Positions 37,801-49,672 of a stretch of 64,000 nucleotides of DNA are shown piece after piece (position 1 is the first letter of the stretch; every line of letters starts with the position of its first letter). The DNA is from Neodontobutis hainanensis (Eukaryota > Chordata > Actinopteri > Gobiiformes > Odontobutidae), in assembly GCA_024349245.1 (NCBI GenBank), contig JALDNG010000529.1:1-64000 (forward strand), written 5' to 3'. Position numbers and translations under genes: made by a program. The notes beneath the pieces are model-generated. The model was not told the origin of the DNA. It saw only the letters and a program-made list of their open reading frames with translations, and ran no database searches.

Positions 37801-39840
37801 ACGATGAAACAACTTTTTTTCTCTTTTATGTATAATGCCATGTATTTTTACGATTACAGCCTGTTTTTTGAAAAGTAATTCTATAATTCTTCTGCTCCAT
37901 GGGTTTAATAAGAATCTCTTTGCATTTATTATATGAATCAAAAAACAAAAAATTTAATTTCTGAACATGAATTTTTATCCATTTAATGTTATCGAATTAT
38001 ACTAATCTTAGGTTCTTATATGTTATTACCACTTATGCAACTTTTATGTTCAAGAATTATCAGAATCGCAGTTTCTAAAATTTTATATGGGTAAATTATG
38101 TCCTTAATGGATTGAAGGTGAGCCATGATGTTTCTACTTGGTTAGAATGATATTTTGGTTACTAACCATAAAATAATTGTGATTCGCATCCCAATTCCTG
38201 GTCCTGACTAATTTAAATCAACATTCTCATTGAAGTATTTTAAATTAATGAGGCAGAAATTTGTACCATTTGAAAAGTAATGGAGCTTAATATTTTCATA
38301 ATCATGCAAACTAAACAATTTATAGTTTGAATGAAATAAATTTATGTATAAATTTTTATGTAGATTGTGTCTTTTAGTATATTTATCAGTGTATTCACAA
38401 ATGCTATTTTATCTACCCCTCAAAAACTCACTGGCTATAAATTGTGTTTTCAAAATAAATGTTAAGTTGAAACGAAATTGTCAATATTTTCGTAAATTTT
38501 CTTTTCTTTTACATCAATAAGGCTTTTGAACAAATCATAAAGTTAATTTTTATCCAAGTATTTTTTAAATTAATTTATGATAAAGATTGGGAACATTTTA
38601 TTTTATTGTGTGGTTATGTATGAGTTGTACTTAGTTCATGTCACATTATTATTTTATACAATAAAATATAACAAAAATATCCCAGGAATTGTTTAGAAAT
38701 AAATCATATCTGAAGATTTCAGAACGTTTAACTCCTAAAATGGCTAAAACCGTTTTTTTAATCAAGATGTAAAGTAATATTTCAAGTAAGCATAATTCTG
38801 ACTGATTGTTTTATACTGTATAAAAATCAAGTTTTTTTAAATTGGTTTAAATAATTTTTTCTGACTTCATAACAAAAAATCAAAATTAATATTTTTATAT
38901 TTAAAAACCAATAGTTTGAGAAGGCTTAACATCAAATATTAAATTCTATTTTTATACAATTGAAAGAAAATTCGAATTTGAACTCAAAAAGTGTATTTTT
39001 CGTATTATATTTTGAGGAGCATTATATCATTTATCGAAAAACTGGCATCTGCGTCATAATTTCTATTCTCGTGAGTACTCATAAGTGTGTTTTATTTGCT
39101 ATCAAATGTATGATTTCTGTAGCTATTTGACAGATTAAATGAATAGTATCCAAGATAACAAATTCTGCATAATTTCTTTACTTAAAGATAAAGAATTTTC
39201 ATTTAAACAAAAATAAACGAAATTAAATCAATAAAATTTCATCAAATAAAATACAAAAGTTGGGAAATAGTCTACAACTTTTTGTAGCTTGTTGGATACT
39301 AATTATATTAATACAAAACTTATACATTTTGTGTTAGTTTATCAGATGCATGCGTATTTCTTATTTTAAATACGATAAACTTAAATATTTTCTAAAAATA
39401 ATTGATATTGTATGAATATGACATTTATTAACTAACATTTTGAAATATTATTGAAAATATGTTTGATGGTAAATAAATGTCTCTATAGATTCAAAGTATT
39501 TATAGAACCTCAACTTAATCATTTCAGTCCAATTATTAGATAAGAAGCCAGTGATTGTTTCAATTGTTTTACTTTGTATTTAGGTTAACGCATAAAAATA
39601 TGTTAATCATTTGCTAGATTGAGTTAAAAGGCAAAAATTGTAAATAAACGATCCCAAAGTTATTTTGACTTTTTTATAAATGCATACTGAATATGATGAT
39701 TATTGATGAGTTTCACTTTTAACAAAATTAATTATAAAATTTATAATGCCTTAACAGAAATATAAAACTTATAAAAAATTAATTTTGAGTCTCATCTGAA
39801 ATTGTTTTGCCTAACTTTAAAATATTAACAAAGAGCGTTT
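31853..39840. other. AT-rich gene desert with minor islands
   Basis: No gene is supported. Two places have slightly more coding character. At about 33430-33560 (plus) there is a 40-codon open stretch with CVVCQRFEYLYSLRSSSGYK. At 35840-36052 (minus) a 70-codon ATG frame begins MRFSLSEKYKDPHKSNTRW and carries a good acceptor-like ctctttcag just inside. Both are of a length expected by chance and neither matches a known family. Confidence 0.4.
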
Positions 39841-39852
39841 GTGTTCTTAAAT

Positions 39853-39885
39853 GGGCGGCGAAAGGAACAACCGTCTAAAAACTAA
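39853..39885. promoter_or_regulatory. G/C-rich block with GGGCGG upstream of NPC2-like copy 4
   Basis: gggcgg at 39853-39858 matches the Sp1/KLF-type GC box and is followed by further CpG-bearing sequence (ggcgcgtgc, about 39886-39894), about 360 bases before the ATG of copy 4. It stands out in surroundings of nearly pure A/T. A promoter role is inferred from recurrence upstream of copies 3-5. Confidence 0.35.
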
Positions 39886-40218
39886 CGGCGCGTGCTTGAT
39901 TAATTATCATGAATCTACATATTTTACTTTTGACGGTAAAACTAACATTAGAATATTAAAATTGTTTTTTATTATTAATTGGCATTCTTGTTAATTAATT
40001 TACTAGGCGTGGTATCCCTTTTGCTGATTTTTTCACAAAAGAAAAATTATCACATCAGATATTAAAGATTAAGAATAATTTAAAAGAAAAACTTTTCTTC
40101 AAAATTTTTGACGCCCAATTTTATTAATTAGGGAGTAAGATGGTTAATTTATACGTTTATTAAGGTTTTTTATTACTTTTGATGGTCTAACTGTCAGCGA
40201 TTTTAACCGAATCAAAAA

Positions 40219-40780
40219 ATGATTTTTTGTTTCGTAGAATGTATTCTTCTTACATTTTCTATGCTCATTTTTAATTCGATGGCGCCCCAAAAATCGACTT
40301 CAGCTTGTTCCGGTGTTAAAGGTATCAATTTTTTTAATTTCGATTCTGATATTTCGTTCAATCTTATCGGTGTTGGTATCACGGGTTGTAATTCTACCCA
40401 ATGCAAGCAGATTATGTTCCAGGTTATTGATATAAATGCAGCCTTTACTCCTAAATCTGATGCAACAAAATTGACGCTTTCTGGTAAAATAGAATCGAAT
40501 GGCGTGAAAGAGGATTTGACATTTACTGAACCTGATGGTTGTAAAATTAGAGGAATAATGTGTCCATTAAAAGCGGATAAACACTATAACATGGGGTTCC
40601 AGTTTACGCTTCCTCCTTTGACGAGTGAGGTAGATTTTAAATTTATACAATTATTTTTCTTATACTTAGTTGAAAGCTACGATCACCTTCAAACTCGTGA
40701 ATGAAAAGAATCTTGTCGTTTTCTGCGTTTCGTACAAAACGTTCGTTTACTATCGGCCCTGGTCAGCGATGAAGCTCTAA
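40219..40780 (+). CDS. NPC2-like secreted lipid-binding protein (ML domain), copy 4, with an exonised intron
   Basis: Secreted ML-domain protein. The supported reading is 40219-40629 joined to 40670-40780 (40-nt GT-AG intron), giving 173 aa. The signal peptide spans roughly residues 1-20. All six ML cysteines are present at 30, 57, 62, 108, 115 and 156, and they pair in NPC2 as 1-6, 2-3 and 4-5. EPDGCKIRGIMCP is close to the EPDGCKSGINCP of human NPC2. Exon 3 supplies the last strand with LVVFCVSYKT (Cys6). There is an N-glycosylation site NST at 58-60. In copies 1-3 and 5 an intron follows 103 nt (or nearly so) after the ATG. Here that intron is recognisable at 40322-40342 but ends in CG, not AG; it is 21 nt, stop-free and in frame, so it probably adds seven residues. 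If spliced anyway, the protein would be 166 aa. Confidence 0.85.
40322..40342 (+). other. Former 21-nt intron with CG instead of AG, apparently coding
   Basis: It aligns with the 21-nt first intron of copy 5 in position (after 103 nt of exon 1), phase (1) and length. The 5' end gtatca is intact; the last two bases are CG (40341-40342) where AG is expected. There is no other AG nearby to rescue splicing. Read through, it encodes the segment around GINFFNF between Cys1 and Cys2, a surface-loop position in ML proteins. Confidence 0.7.
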
Positions 40781-42915
40781 GCTTATCACGGACCAATATT
40801 ATCATTTACATATAGATATCTTATATCTTTAAATTTGAAATAGGTATTTCTATTATCATGCGTTATAAAATTTAAAAAAATAGAATTAATAATATTATTT
40901 AAAGGAAAACAATTTTGAACGTATTTTCCTTCAAAAATAAAGGAATTTTTTTGTATTAACAAAATGGTAATAAAGAGAACAAATTTAACAACTTGAAAAC
41001 ATTCACACTTAGTTTTTGACACTTCGATACCAATAAACATCCGAATCAAAAACTGTGACACTTTTTATTTGATTAACTCGATAATTTGAGGGGAATAAAA
41101 ATCGCTGATTTCAAAATTAACCTTGATCGTGAGTTTTGTCAGAGCTTTTTTGAAAAGGTATTTTGATTTGGTTTTGCATGATTATGTTTGATTTTATGAT
41201 TTATCAACATTTAATCAAAATTTTAATAAATCATAAAATCATTTTTTCACATTGCATGTTATTTTCTTTCGTTCATGTTTGCTCCAACAGTGATAAACTA
41301 AGATTTAACTAGAAAGTAAATTCAAATCACTTTTTTCGAAGTTTAAAAATCTGGTATTTTTTAAATTATTTACAATTAACTCAAGATTTCCAGAAATACC
41401 ACTCATTTAAGATTATCTTCATTTAATGTTAATCTCAATCAATTTATGTCGTCTTTTGGGACATGCGTGTTTGGTACAGTATAATTTTTACTTCTTTATA
41501 TTTCAAAATTTTTGATTTCTTAACATTCGAGTTTGTTATTTCCTTGTATAGTTACTTCGGTTATTGTCGGTCTGCTAAGATATTTTGTGTTGTATATCCA
41601 CTACACATGAAGAACTTATTTTATATAATATCTGGAATTAAAAATGCAGTGAATTTACATCTCATTTTAAAGTTTTACACAGGAATTTCAAACTTTAACT
41701 CAAATTCTGATATAATTCTGCTCAGCATATATGTTCGAATATTCCTTATCGTTTTTATAATTAACCTTTGAATCAAAAACGTAAAAATCTCTTGAGCCAT
41801 CTCACGATTTTAATAAAACTTACCCAACGCTGCTAAAAACGCGATGTCTCAACATAGAGGTAAGAATGAATGATAAAGTTGAAAAGTTCCATTCGAGGTC
41901 ATTTTTATTTGAGATGAGAGGATAAAACTGAGAATGTGTTTTATTTATGTTCCTTGTTCTATTAATTCATCGATAGAAATGAGTTGATCTACAAGTGATG
42001 ACTGGGATAGAATGAATAATGAAAAATGATAACTCAAATAACCTCACATTCCGATTCTTAACTTACTTAAAACATTATGGTCAGTGCGCATGCGTGCTAA
42101 AAATTATTACCCTAAATTACTTTAATTTTTACAACAAGTATCTAATTTTATTTTTTAAGCTTTTTAATAAATAGTCAATTTAATTCATGAAAAAGATCTG
42201 AATGATTTATAATATAGAGAAAAGATAATTTTATTTTGATACATGATTTATTGAAAGAACTTTATTTTGTCACAATTTAAGTTAGATGAAGAAAACATGC
42301 CTCTCAATTCTTAAATTAATGGTAAGGATTTTGTAAAATTAAAAAATTCAGAAATACTTTGAGAAATTTTGATATTTTTTAAAATATATGATTTTGGGGG
42401 AAATTGATGATTAACATTTTAAGTAGTCTAAGGTGAGCGCAAAATAATTGAAAAGTATAAATGTCATTTGACAGAAAAAAAGACTTTTAAAGTGTTTTAA
42501 GCAGCATTTACAAAGGAATGGAATGCTTTTAAAACAAAAAATTTAGTGTCAAAAATAATTAAATTTTTAACGATACACTCAAATGTTTTGAAGGTATAAT
42601 ATTTAAGTTATTTAGCAGTATTTATACAGTTATAAATCTGGGAAAGTAAAAAATACAATAAAATTTTGCATTTAAGTGTACTTTGACTACACCTACTAAA
42701 TATGAACAATATTTAATTAGAATAAAAATAAAATGTTATCTGTCGAGGAACCATTTAGATGAAAACATGAATGGCAATAAATGCTACAAGATAAGGTCAA
42801 TAGTTATAAGGAACAGTTAAACATAACAAATATTTGGTTAGTTTTAACCAAAGATAATTTTCGTCTACTATCAAAAAATAAAATAAAGAAATTCGCATAA
42901 TTGATCGTTACATTT
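40781..42915. other. Spacer between NPC2-like copies 4 and 5
   Basis: Two of the longest open frames in the window lie here: 41463-41771 (plus, 102 codons, hydrophobic) and 40786-41061 (minus, 91 codons). Neither has a recognisable domain, and frames of this length are expected about once by chance at this base composition. Neither resembles the ML family. A CpG-containing near-palindrome gtgcgcatgcgtgc sits at 42084-42097. Confidence 0.45.
42084..42097. promoter_or_regulatory. NRF1-like CpG palindrome
   Basis: TGCGCATGCGTG within this block differs only slightly from the NRF1 consensus (YGCGCAYGCGCR). It is about 1 kb upstream of NPC2-like copy 5. Four CpG or GpC steps together are rare in this sequence. 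Function is inferred only. Confidence 0.3.
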
Positions 42916-42919
42916 TAAT

Positions 42920-42935
42920 GCGCAGCCGCCCAGCT
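42920..42935. promoter_or_regulatory. G/C-rich block with CCGCCC upstream of NPC2-like copy 5
   Basis: The block reads gcgcagccgcccagc; ccgccc at 42926-42931 is the reverse complement of the GC box seen upstream of copy 4. It lies about 150 bases before the ATG at 43082. Confidence 0.4.
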
Positions 42936-43081
42936 TAGAAAAATTATTTTTCCATACGTAGTTACTTGAATGAAAAAAATTTTAATATTTCATTTTCACT
43001 TATTAGGGAAAAGCATTAATTACAGTTTTCGGTTAAATATGTCGTTAAAAAATTTAAAGCGGCTTAATTATGTAGATTATC

Positions 43082-43645
43082 ATGGGATCGTTCTTTTTAA
43101 CATTCGCTCATATATTATTTTTAACCTTAGGGTTAAATTCGATCTATTCTGTTATTCTTGATAATGTTTGCATTGGTAAAAAACGTAATAATTTTCTGAT
43201 TGTAGAAACTGACATAAAATTTACCAAACAGTCTGTTAGCGTCTCAGGATGTTTGAATTGGTGGTGTGAACATTTTATGTTTCAAAAAGTAATTGTACAA
43301 GCCAGATTTACATCATCAGTGGCTTCTCAAAAATTATATCTTTTCGGGAAATTTTACTATCACGGTGCTGAAGAGGATATCACGCATCTCACTACATATG
43401 CATGTAAAATGGATGGAATAACTTGTCCAACCAAAGAAAATCAAACATATGACATCAAATTTAATTTTATGATTCCTCCACTATATTATAAGGTACATTT
43501 TACGTTTATTAACTTTTTAAAATATAATCATTAGAAAAAAGGCCTGATTGTGCTAAGAATCGGAAACGAAAGACACGAGGTTATTTTCTGTGTTTCATTC
43601 TACACTCGAATTCGACCATATTCACGAATAATCACAGATTTATAA
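43082..43645 (+). CDS. NPC2-like secreted lipid-binding protein (ML domain), copy 5
   Basis: Secreted ML-domain protein. Best model: exons 43082-43184, 43206-43492 and 43535-43645 (103, 287 and 111 nt), with GT-AG introns of 21 and 42 nt, giving 166 aa. Exon lengths and phases are identical to copy 4. Signal peptide about residues 1-20 (MGSFFLTFAHILFLTLG). Cysteines: DNVCIG (Cys1), SGCLNWWC (Cys2-3), YACKMDGITCP (Cys4-5) and VIFCVS (Cys6). The short Cys1-Cys2 distance after splicing agrees with NPC2 (14 residues between them in human NPC2). The 21-nt intron has no stop and is a multiple of three, so retention would give an in-frame 173-aa isoform; an alternative donor at 43176 would remove 30 nt. 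It shares strand and architecture with copies 1-4 and probably arose by local duplication. Confidence 0.8.
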
Positions 43646-44006
43646 CTTAAAATAATTAAATTAAAGACATTTATTATAAAAACACTTTATCTTTAATGTT
43701 TTTTATTCACTGTTTCGAAAAAATTCTTATACATTTGAGTGATCGATTTTTATGCCTAAGATAGAGTATACACTTTAAAAATTTTCATCAATTATAATAT
43801 CTAGTCTTTGCTTTATCTTTTTAAGGAATTAGAATACAGTTTGGTTGATAAATGTGCGGAGGGCAGTCAAAATATCGGAGAGAAAATTTAATTCTCTCAA
43901 TTTAAAACATTCCTAAGTTAAACCATATAAATCTTTTTATTTTAACTTTGACACTGATACTATTTGTGTTTAAAGTAAAATATTTTTGTATTTTAATGCT
44001 TTTCTA

Positions 44007-44344
44007 ATGATTTTTAGAATTGAAGAAATATTTATTTTTCATGTTTACTATAATATTCGATTCTGCGCAACTATTTGTCTTTTAACAGCCATCACTAATT
44101 TTCTTTTGTATTTAAAACAAAAAAACATGTCAGGAATCCTTTCAAGATATCGATGGTTAGTTATTATTTTGTGCGTGTAAAATTATACGCGTATTTGAGG
44201 GCAGTGCTGATTGGTCAAGTCAGTTTATTAATGGTGACGGCCGATTGTATGTTCAAATCTTGCCGGACTCTTAATTTTTCAAGTTTATTATATTCAAATA
44301 TTATTTTAATATTTCTATGCTTTCTTTTTGGTGATAAAAACTGA
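44007..44344 (+). CDS. Possible small multi-pass membrane protein
   Basis: Two open frames join through a 23-nt GT-AG intron (44177-44199), the size typical of this genome, to give about 104 aa from the ATG at 44007. The result has three hydrophobic segments: NIRFCATICLLTAITNFLLY; WLVIILCVAVLIGQVSLLMV, which spans the splice junction and reads naturally; and the C-terminal YSNIILIFLCFLF. I recognise no family. It begins about 360 bases after NPC2-like copy 5, on the same strand. The in-frame splice that creates one continuous membrane helix is the main support. Chance remains possible, since each frame alone is about 60 codons, and upstream exons may be missing. Confidence 0.35.
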
Positions 44345-47300
44345 ATATTTTTGACCTCTTGAATATCAGTGAAACTGAATGATAGATTCAATCATTTTTT
44401 ACAATGGGGAAAAAATTTTTCCGTGAGAAGTTTTTAGAAATCGGGATATCCGTTTTCACACAAATTTCCTTGATAAGTACATTTTTCATAGTTAAAATTT
44501 TATTTTAAGATTTAAAATGCAATACATTTAAAAATTTTTATAAGTCTCAATTAAATTTTATCAATATACTATTTTTATTTATAAATTTCGAAAAATCAAT
44601 GTTTTTGAATTTTTAAAGGTCACTTTTCTCAAATTTATGTTTAAAATACTAATATTCCAGACTTATTACGATCGATTTTGATTTAGTATTGTGCAATTAT
44701 TTTCGATTGTAAATTTTCGTTGTTAGAAGAACTAATGAGAATGTTATTTATGAAGACTCATCTATTTCATTAAAATACCAGTCACAAATTGAGATCTAAA
44801 TATTTGAGTAATATTTATTTTAAAATTTCAAATAAAAAAATTATAAAAAATTGTGAATGTTTCTAATTTCTTTATTTTTACAAATTTTATTTTTCTAAAA
44901 AATTCAGTTATAAGATTTTTATACTGAAACTTGGTCTTTTTATTAAACACAGCCGCTTAAATGTTAAGCTAAAACTAGAAATAATAAAACGTTAATTTAT
45001 AAGGTTCATTTTTATTTTTCAAAATTAAGAAATTCCTAAAAATATAAACAAATTATTTGAGAAAAATTTATCTTTTGATGAAATAATAGAATTTTATATT
45101 ATTACTTTTTTAATTAATATTTCATCATCTTAAGATGTAAAATTACAATTATAAATTTATATATTGTTAAATTTATCAAAATCTACAATTCTGTCCTATT
45201 AAATCGTATTTTAAGAATAAAAATTTGTGCTTATAAATTAATAATTATGACAAATAAATTCTAAATTTAAGGAATTTTCGACATTCCAGTTGATTTCTTA
45301 GTATATCTTCGAATAAAAATTATACAGGTTTGATTAAACACATTTTTTAAAATCGATTCTTTCTTATTTTAGTTCGAAAATTATAAATCGAGTTAAATTA
45401 TTGATTAATCTTTTATTATATTATCATTTATGGTATATTTATAAGAATAATTTTTTTGTTAAGATTAAACAATAAAAAATATAAATGATTCTTATCGTCT
45501 CAGGTATCCTTGTAATCTTGACAAAAAAGATACTTAAAGACTAAAATCTTGAAAAACAGGTTTTCGAAAATATTTGAGTGTATCAAATGTGGATGATAAC
45601 AATGGCAACATATATCAAATCAAGATCATATTACGGAAATCAATTGACATTTCTATAAAAAGACAACAAATTAAAAAAAGTAGATTTTCCACGAATCATA
45701 AGAATAATTGCAAGAACAATCGTGGTTTCTAAGCAAATTTGCAAACACATTAATTTCTATCAATGTATCTCGGGATAAAATTTGTAAAATTATTGTAAAT
45801 GTTTTTAAGTGTCACTTTCGGATTTCACATTTCAGTATTTACAAAGAAAAATTCAGCATTTAATCTTTTTAAAGTACTTATGTAACTTTAATTATGCTTA
45901 TTTAATGGAAAACAAAAACGCATATTTCTCAAATTCAAATTAATACGCACGTTCAAAGATGTTTCATCGGATATGTCATTGTTTTTCAGAACAAAGGAAA
46001 TTATGCATTATGATGTTATATTTTAAGTCGATTTTCTATCATTAAACAATCAGTTGAGTTGAAGCAATTCTTATTTTCTTTTTTTCATAAAACAACAAAA
46101 TATATATATTTGCATAGTTCTGAGTATAAGACCTTTAAAATCCTTTAATTAACAACTATGGTAGACATTAGTGAAGTAGTTAAGGGTAGCCATATTTTGA
46201 CAATGTTTATAAACATACACAAATGGTTAGCTTTCAAAAAGATTTTATATAAATTGGCTTAAAAATTCATATCTACGGCCTTCGAATAAATTTCAAGTAT
46301 TTTATTTATCTTAAACTACTTTGTTATGATATGGCATATTTAAAAACGCCCTCTTATAAGAGATAAAAAAAAATACCAAATTACAAGATAAAAATATTAT
46401 GTTAGAGAATATTAAAATATGAAAAGTATATTCCCATTCTATAGTATAAATTGATGCTATACTTAGTCATTAGCCATAATAATAAGACAAAAACTCCTGA
46501 TGAACTGATAAAATATGATTTTGATGTTAACATACGAATATCAAAAAGAAGAAATTTATGTATTTAAAAAACCTTTAATAAAATATTAAAATAATAACTT
46601 TAAGCTAATGCAATGGAAAACAATAGTATGATTTTGCAATTACTCCCATAGAGATTTTACATTCTACACTTAACAAAAAAATATAAAAAAACTCAAAGAA
46701 GATTGTAAAAAAACTTGAAATCACCCGATATTGATAAATATGTTTTCAGTTTTAAGAATTTTGCGAAAAATATTGAATTAGAACTAAACAGTTAAATTTA
46801 CATTTCTATCATCAAGTACAAAAAATAAATTACTTTTCAAAAATTTTATATGTAACATTTTAGGAATATATATAATGGATTTTTTTTCACATCACTTGAT
46901 TCACTTTATACGTGTTAATATATCAATTGTTTCAATATGTATTTTATCATCATTTTGAATTATCCTCTCTCTGAATCCAAGTCTTTTCTCTTCCAGAAGT
47001 ATTACAAACGTAGAATCTATTTTTTGTTCTTTTTTAATGTTTTCTAATTTAAAAAGCACTCTTCTTTTTTATATTTATTTGTGATATTCGAGTAAAAATA
47101 TTATTTTATTTTTGAATTAAAAATGTGTTTATATTTCGTGATTTATTAGATCTTATTCAGTGAAATTAACCAAACATGTAGAAAAAACTTCATTTAGTAT
47201 CCACCATAATTTTTAGATTTTTCATGTTAGCATTGTGGTTGCATTTCATAATTTAATGGTTCTACTGAAAAATTTTTGCCAAGACAACTTCATATAGCTT

Positions 47301-49672
47301 TAAGAGAAATTTATGATAATTTAGAAATTTTATTTTTACTTTTATAAGAAATTTATTAACTTTTATAATCCATTTATTTGTAATTACAATTTTTGTCAAG
47401 TAACGGTGTCTCAAAAATACATTTCGATTTTATTTGGTGTTGCATATTTTCAGACAACAAAATAACTCATGTTGAGCCTTTTGAATTTATTTTTATCACA
47501 AAACAAAATATTTTTTATTTATAAAAATATTTTATCGTTGACATTTTCAGTTTGTCAGATTTTTACTGAATATGAATATTTTTTATCATACTAGTGTGCG
47601 CAAACTCGTCAAAGAAACATTACCAGTGTGGTGAGTTTTTAAATTCTCAGATTGATTGACCATAAATATCCAATACTTTATAAAATATTACAAATTAAGT
47701 ATATTTTCATTTTTATTCATTAGAAAGAAATAGAAATAAGAGTTACAAAATTAAATACGGTGTATTTTTTTGTCATAATCAAATACCTATCAGAAAAAAC
47801 AAGATAGATAGATTAATAGTCTAATATTTCTCATAGTTTTTATACAGTAGGTATTAATTTGAATTACATTTTGAGAATTTAAAATATAAAAATTTCACGA
47901 TACAGGAACTCCCTCATAATCTCTTATTTTCTTAATGCCAAAGTATTTGTAATGTTACTACGTTTATCGCATTTTATCAGTTTTTTAATTCCAAAACTTC
48001 ATCAACTACTTGAAGTAATCTCTCAAAACATACAGCAAACTATATTCACTTTATTCAAAATAAAAGTAAAAATTTTTTTAACTGAAATATAATGTTAAAA
48101 ATGCAGAAATTGGCAACAATTTTCTTCTTTCTTCCTATTTTTAGATCTTTGACTTATTTTGTTCATAAAAATGGATCACAACTGAGAAACATTTAAGAGT
48201 TATATATGCGTACTAACAAAATATTTACATTGATACATCTTGAGGAGCTCATTAAGCATAAAAAATCCATGAATTAAACATGTTAAATCATAATTTTACT
48301 TTAACAAATTTTATGACATAATTTAGGATATATGATATCATTAAATATAAAATTTAGAAATCTTAAACACAAAATTTCTATTTTTGAAAATATAAAATTT
48401 CTTAACCTGTTGGATTGTTTATGGTAATTACAGATTGTTATATTTTCGAAAAATGTCTATATTCAATTTTTAAATACTTTTTTGTGAAATTAATTTTAAC
48501 TTTAAAAGAAATTTTTGCAAAATAGTAGGAAAGGTGAAATTACTAAAAATTAAAATTTATATACTACGTGGCTATGAAAAATGAAGTCTTAATTTGCTGG
48601 TATTTTTATTCAAAGTCCAGATACAAAAATTCATAGAATTTTTTGTCAACTATGGTTGTGTTTATTTTTAAATTTTCTGATTTTATTGGTCGAAGATTAA
48701 TTTTTTGACTTATAGGATTTGAAATATACAAGGAAATTTTTCAAACCATAGATCTTTTTTATCGTAGGAATATGTACTGAATTTATATTAAAGCCGAGTG
48801 ATTTTCTTTGTTAAATTAATATCTTCATTGATAACATACTCAATGAATTTTGTATTTTTAATATTTTTATGGTTAATTTAAAAAATCAAAATCTTTTGCT
48901 TTTTCCTCATTGAAAATATTTTTAAGCTTCAAATGAATAATTTATTTGAGATTAAATACATGTGAATGGTCTTTTTATTTGAATGCACAAAATTATTAGA
49001 GATTTCATCAGTGTGAATGTTAGTTAAAATATTTTTAATACTTATTTTGAGGAATTTTGTCTATATTGAAAAGCTCAGAAATAAAATCTCGATAAATTTA
49101 AAATGTGAGTAAACAAAACTTTTTCATGTATAATGTTAATTTTTAATTAATTTCGCTTTTAAATATAATTTAACAAGATTATTGTTTTTTCTAGAGTTTC
49201 CTGATAGCGTAAAAGAGTTTATTGTTCCATCCAGTAAAATTATAGTCATTAAAACTTCAAAAAATTTCAAATATTTTTGGCTTAAAAATCTTTTATATTA
49301 GTTTTGTTGTTTGACAACTTGTATGAAAAATCACGAATTAAAATTTTATTTTACATTATTTTTAAAAATATTTAATGTTGATTAGCATTCAAAATTATGA
49401 ACCATGTGAATATTTTAGACGTTAAGACAAAAACTAAAATATTTGAATGAGGAAGATAAATAAATTATATTCACATGGTAAGAGTTTTGCGAAATTACGA
49501 TATTCGTTGTAAGTGGATTAAATTAAATTAAACGTTAAGAATTTAATAATTTTAGTTACATAAAATATTTGACTGTAAACATTCCAGGAGAATTATTTTA
49601 ATTAAAAACATGAAAAAATGATTTTATTTTAAGTGTAAACAATAAATTATTGTTGTATTTTCTTTATATTTG
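44345..49672. other. AT-rich gene desert
   Basis: No gene, transposon domain or structured repeat is supported over about 5.3 kb. The sequence is dominated by A/T runs with frequent stops in all frames. Confidence 0.5.

Noticed and set aside
40786..41061. 91-codon minus-strand frame convergent with NPC2-like copy 4
   Set aside because: Lacks a recognisable domain, and its length is within chance expectation for the window.
41463..41771. 102-codon plus-strand frame between NPC2-like copies 4 and 5
   Set aside because: No cysteine pattern of the ML family and no other domain; about one frame of this length is expected by chance at this base composition.
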